Positions 61,233 through 64,000 of a DNA stretch of 64,000 nucleotides are shown here, piece after piece; positions within the stretch are counted from its first letter, which is position 1; every line of letters starts with the position of its first letter. The notes below the pieces were generated by a model that worked only from the letters and a program-made list of their open reading frames with translations, did no database searches and was not told the DNA's origin. The stretch is from Bradyrhizobium diazoefficiens (GTDB lineage Bacteria > Pseudomonadota > Alphaproteobacteria > Rhizobiales > Xanthobacteraceae): positions 310,001 through 374,000 of the forward strand of contig NZ_JAENXS010000002.1 in assembly GCF_016612535.1 (NCBI RefSeq). The letters are read 5' to 3'. A program made the position numbers and the translations under genes.

Positions 61233-61976
61233 ATGGCAAGCCTGGCTGAAGTGCGGGTAGAAGAGGCCGAGCCGATGGAGAACGAATCCCAGGCACGTCC
61301 CGAAGAATTGCGGCTGCTGGAAGCGCTGCTGTTTGCTTCGAACGAACCGCTGGATACCGCGACGCTGGCCAAGCGCATGCCGGAGGGCGTCGATGTCAAG
61401 GCCGCACTCGAACAGCTCCAGGCAGACTACGCCTTGCGCGGCGTGAACCTGGTGCGGGTCGCCAACAAATGGACGTTCCGCACCGCGGGCGATCTCGCTT
61501 GGCTGATGACCCGCGAGAGCACGGAGACCCGGCGCCTGTCGCGGGCCGCGCTCGAGGTGCTTGCGATCATCGCCTATCACCAGCCGGTGACGCGCGCCGA
61601 GATCGAGGAGATCCGCGGCGTGATCACCTCCAAAGGAACTCTCGACGTGCTGCTGGAGACCGGCTGGATCAAGCCACGCGGCCGCCGCAAGACGCCCGGC
61701 CGTCCGCTGACCTTCGGAACCACTGAGGACTTCCTGTCGCAGTTCACCTTGGAACAGCTTGGCGATCTGCCGGGGCTGGAGGAGCTGAAGGGCACGGGCC
61801 TATTGGATTCGCGTCTGCCGACCGGCTTCAGCGTGCCGACGCCGTCGGACGACCCGGCGTTGCGTGAGGACGAGGATCCCTTGGAACCGGGCGAGGACCT
61901 GGATCTGGCGCTGGCGCCTGCCGTCGAGCCGGAGACGCCGCCGGAAGGTGGTAACGAGGGCGGCGAAGAAGGCTGA
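61233..61976 (+). CDS. scpB: Segregation and condensation protein B
   Basis: Winged-helix partner of ScpA and SMC, 247 residues. RLLEALLFASNEPLDTATLA, YALRGVNLVRVANKWTFRT, ALEVLAIIAYHQPVTRAEIE and GRPLTFGTTEDFLSQFTLE are typical. The C-terminal about 60 residues form an acidic Pro/Glu-rich tail. Start at ATG 61233 is supported by AAGGAGAAG upstream. Third gene of the SPOR-nagZ-scpAB block. Confidence 0.96.
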   Translation: MASLAEVRVEEAEPMENESQARPEELRLLEALLFASNEPLDTATLAKRMPEGVDVKAALEQLQADYALRGVNLVRVANKWTFRTAGDLAWLMTRESTETRRLSRAALEVLAIIAYHQPVTRAEIEEIRGVITSKGTLDVLLETGWIKPRGRRKTPGRPLTFGTTEDFLSQFTLEQLGDLPGLEELKGTGLLDSRLPTGFSVPTPSDDPALREDEDPLEPGEDLDLALAPAVEPETPPEGGNEGGEEG

Positions 61977-62143
61977 GATTCCGGCCTTTTCCCGGCCCCC
62001 TGCGACCGGTTAACACTAGCAGGATTACGTAGCGCCAACAGCGAATTGGCGCTGCCTTGGTCCTTGTTTTTGACGCCTGCGAAGCCTACGTTTCGTCGTA
62101 GATCGGCCGGGGTCCCGGCCATGCGCGTTTGGAGGGTTGCAGG

Positions 62144-62377
62144 ATGGGTTCGCTTAGCATTTGGCACTGGATCTTGGTGATCGCAGTGGTCCTGCTGCTG
62201 TTCGGCCGCGGCAAGATTTCGGATTTGATGGGTGACGTGGCGCAGGGCATCAAGGCTTTCAAGAAGGGGATGCAGGACGACGACAAGGTCGCCGACAAGC
62301 CCGAGCCGTCCAAGTCCATCGAGCACAATGCGGCGCCGACCGCGGCGCGATCCGACGTCGGCAGCAAGGCCGTCTGA
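62144..62377 (+). CDS. tatA: Sec-independent translocase subunit TatA
   Basis: Pore-forming subunit of the twin-arginine translocase, 77 residues. [20 protein letters not shown] membrane helix, [13 protein letters not shown] hinge and the amphipathic helix [18 protein letters not shown] 62144 follows GGAGGGTTGCAGG. First gene of tatABC. The upstream 167 bases after scpB contain its promoter and short palindromes; the Tat system exports folded proteins such as the RR-signal hydrolase at 19.6 kb, if that is made. Confidence 0.96.
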   Translation: MGSLSIWHWILVIAVVLLLFGRGKISDLMGDVAQGIKAFKKGMQDDDKVADKPEPSKSIEHNAAPTAARSDVGSKAV

Positions 62378-62466
62378 GCCAGAAAGCACGCGAGACGCGG
62401 GTAGCGGCCTGGATCCTGCGCTTGAGGGATCGGGCCGATTGTGGTTTCGCGTGAACGGAAGACGTC

Positions 62467-63006
62467 ATGTTCGACATCGGGTGGAGTGAACTGGTTCTGA
62501 TCGGGGTCGTGGCCCTGGTCGCCATCGGCCCGAAAGAGCTGCCGGGCGTGCTGCGCATGGTCGGTCAATGGATGGGCAAGGCCCGCAAGATGGCCGCCGA
62601 ATTCCAGGGCCAGTTTCAGGAGGCCATGCGCGAGGCCGAGATGGCCGACCTCAAGAAGAGTTTTGACGAGGTCAAGGAAGCCGCCTCCGGCTTCACCGGC
62701 GGCAATCTGATGACCTCGCTTCAGAAGGATGTCAGCGACGCGCTCCGCGTTGACGCACTCGACAAGCCGACCGAGACGTCCACGACCGCTGTAGCTGAAA
62801 CGCCGACGACCTCAAGTGAGGCGCCGACGACTTCAACTGAAACTGTGACGATCCCGACGACGCCGGAAGCTCCGACGCCGGAGACCTTCGTGAAAGCCGA
62901 GGCGGCGGTGAACGAACCGCTCGCGATCACCCGCGAGGTCGAGCCTGCACCGGTCAGCCAGGATACCGCGCCATCCGAGGCGATCAAGGACGCCAAAGCG
63001 TCATGA
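62467..63006 (+). CDS. tatB: Sec-independent translocase subunit TatB
   Basis: Twin-arginine substrate-receptor subunit, 179 residues. Conserved start [39 protein letters not shown], and the amphipathic [20 protein letters not shown]. The C-terminal 80 residues are a low-complexity Thr/Pro/Glu tail (repeated TTS/APTTS), longer than in enterics. Its end overlaps the tatC start by 4 bases (ATGA). Confidence 0.96.
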   Translation: MFDIGWSELVLIGVVALVAIGPKELPGVLRMVGQWMGKARKMAAEFQGQFQEAMREAEMADLKKSFDEVKEAASGFTGGNLMTSLQKDVSDALRVDALDKPTETSTTAVAETPTTSSEAPTTSTETVTIPTTPEAPTPETFVKAEAAVNEPLAITREVEPAPVSQDTAPSEAIKDAKAS

Positions 63007-63815
63007 GCGACGCCGAGATCGAAGCCAGCAAAGCCCCCTTGATGGACCATTTGATCGAGCTGCGCTCGCGGCTGATCAAGGCGCTGCTCGGCTTCGGCCT
63101 GGCCTTCATCTTCTGCTTCTTCTTCGCCAAGCAGATCTACAACGTGCTGGTCTGGCCGTTCGTATGGGTCGCAGGCGCCGACAACTCGAAATTCATCTAC
63201 ACGGCGCTGCTGGAATATTTCATCACCCAGCTCAAGCTCGCGCTGTTCGGTGCAGGCTTCATCTCGTTCCCGATCGTGGCGACACAGATCTATGCGTTCG
63301 TCGCGCCGGGCCTCTACAAGCACGAGAAGCAGGCGTTCCTGCCCTACCTGGTCGCGACCCCGTTCTTCTTCGTCCTGGGATCGATGCTGGTCTATTTCGT
63401 CGTGCTGCCGATGCTGGTTCGCTTTTCGCTCGGCATGCAGCAGTTGGGCGGCGAGGAGACCGCGCAGATCCAGCTGCTGCCCAAGGTCGGCGAATATCTG
63501 TCGCTGACGATGTCGTTGATCTTCGCCTTCGGCATCGCCTTCCAGCTCCCGGTGATCCTTACGCTTCTGGGCCGGATCGGCATCGTCACGGCAAAAATGC
63601 TGCGTGACAAGCGACGCTATTTCATCGTGGTCGCCTTCATCATCGCGGCCGTGCTGACGCCGCCGGATATCCTCAGCCAGTGCTCGCTCGCGATCCCTCT
63701 GCTCGCGCTCTATGAGGGTTCGATCATCGCGGTGGCCATGGTGGAGAAGAAAGCGGCAGCCTCATCGCAGGCAAGCGGCACTGACGCGTCGTCGGACGCC
63801 AATCCAGCGGAGTAG
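63003..63815 (+). CDS. tatC: Sec-independent translocase subunit TatC
   Basis: Six-helix core receptor for twin-arginine signals, 270 residues. [20 protein letters not shown] with the family Glu/Arg motif, then [25 protein letters not shown]-like helices [17 protein letters not shown] and [23 protein letters not shown] 63003 overlaps the tatB stop. A palindromic repeat separates it from serS. Confidence 0.98.
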   Translation: MSDAEIEASKAPLMDHLIELRSRLIKALLGFGLAFIFCFFFAKQIYNVLVWPFVWVAGADNSKFIYTALLEYFITQLKLALFGAGFISFPIVATQIYAFVAPGLYKHEKQAFLPYLVATPFFFVLGSMLVYFVVLPMLVRFSLGMQQLGGEETAQIQLLPKVGEYLSLTMSLIFAFGIAFQLPVILTLLGRIGIVTAKMLRDKRRYFIVVAFIIAAVLTPPDILSQCSLAIPLLALYEGSIIAVAMVEKKAAASSQASGTDASSDANPAE

Positions 63816-63856
63816 GGCGCTTTTCGCTCTATCATATCGCTGCTCAGCCCATGATT

Positions 63857-63942
63857 CGTCATGCCCGGGCTTGACCCGGGCATCCACGACTTGATCTAAG
63901 GCGGCAGACACGTGGATGGCCGGGATAAACCCGGCCATGACG
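63857..63942. repeat. Interspersed palindromic repeat, family B copy 2
   Basis: CGTCATGCCCGGGCTTG ... CATCCACG, then CGTGGATGGCC ... CCGGCCATGACG. Same outer arms and layout as 21385-21470. It ends 11 bases before the serS start. Confidence 0.8.
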
Positions 63943-63953
63943 GGAAATCAGCC

Positions 63954-64000
63954 ATGCACGACATCAAATCAATTCGCGACAATCCGCTAGCCTTTGACGC
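63954..64000 (+). CDS. serS: Seryl-tRNA synthetase, 5' end only
   Basis: The window ends 15 codons into a frame reading MHDIKSIRDNPLAFD, the characteristic N-terminus of alphaproteobacterial seryl-tRNA synthetase (MxDIKxIRxNPxxF). A GGGAAA ribosome site lies 7 bases upstream. tatC-serS adjacency is usual in the Rhizobiales. The rest lies beyond the window. Confidence 0.88.
   Translation, partial: MHDIKSIRDNPLAFD

Overview
The window is a GC-rich chromosomal segment whose gene content and order point to an alphaproteobacterium of the Bradyrhizobiaceae, most likely Bradyrhizobium. Evidence: pyruvate dehydrogenase E1-beta with an N-terminal lipoyl domain, the argS-SPOR-nagZ-scpA-scpB-tatABC-serS order, an ExoR homologue, and several interspersed palindromic repeat families that I associate with this group. 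The genus call is inference; no rRNA or tRNA gene was recognised.

Layout. 0-10 kb: 3' end of a CtpA protease, a GGDEF-EAL protein, a lone Flp pilin, a leftward ppiD-trpD-trpC-moaC operon, then tpiA, secG. 10-21 kb: pyrG, an ArsR regulator divergent from a RidA-SnoaL fusion, NIPSNAP, kdsA-MFS, queF divergent from eno, a quinone-reductase-like dehydrogenase, a Tat-signal metallo-beta-lactamase-fold gene broken by an amber codon, an FMN reductase, ftsB. 22-26 kb: an AcoR-like regulator without AAA+ domain, an aldehyde dehydrogenase with a perfect palindromic operator candidate, and a glycerophosphodiesterase. 26-33 kb: the complete PDH gene set pdhA-pdhB-DUF5076-deaminase-pdhC-lpdA, then a threonine-synthase-like gene. 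34-40 kb: an orphan TTT-type binding protein, a lytic transglycosylase, and a class III cyclase with a one-base frameshift.

40-45 kb is the most distinctive accessory region: small conserved-looking proteins, CbtB-CbtA (putative cobalt uptake), a MerR sensor divergent from a MerT-like protein plus a 74-residue membrane protein, and an RcnR-RcnA nickel/cobalt efflux pair. Two regulatory sites can be read directly: a MerR-type promoter with a 19-bp spacer, and an rcnR promoter whose spacer holds a G-tract palindrome and whose predicted transcription start coincides with the start codon (leaderless). The island therefore combines possible import, export and thiol-metal handling of transition metals.

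45-58 kb: ilvD behind three tandem Shine-Dalgarno-like repeats and overlapping exoR, xthA, a hybrid histidine kinase, a secreted hydrolase, a secreted protein with an internal duplication, a DUF4272 protein, erpA, dgt and argS. 58-64 kb: cell-envelope and chromosome genes: SPOR protein, an internally deleted nagZ remnant still overlapping scpA, scpA-scpB, tatABC and the start of serS.

Three genes are visibly broken (metallo-hydrolase, cyclase, nagZ); two of these are single-base events and could be sequencing errors.
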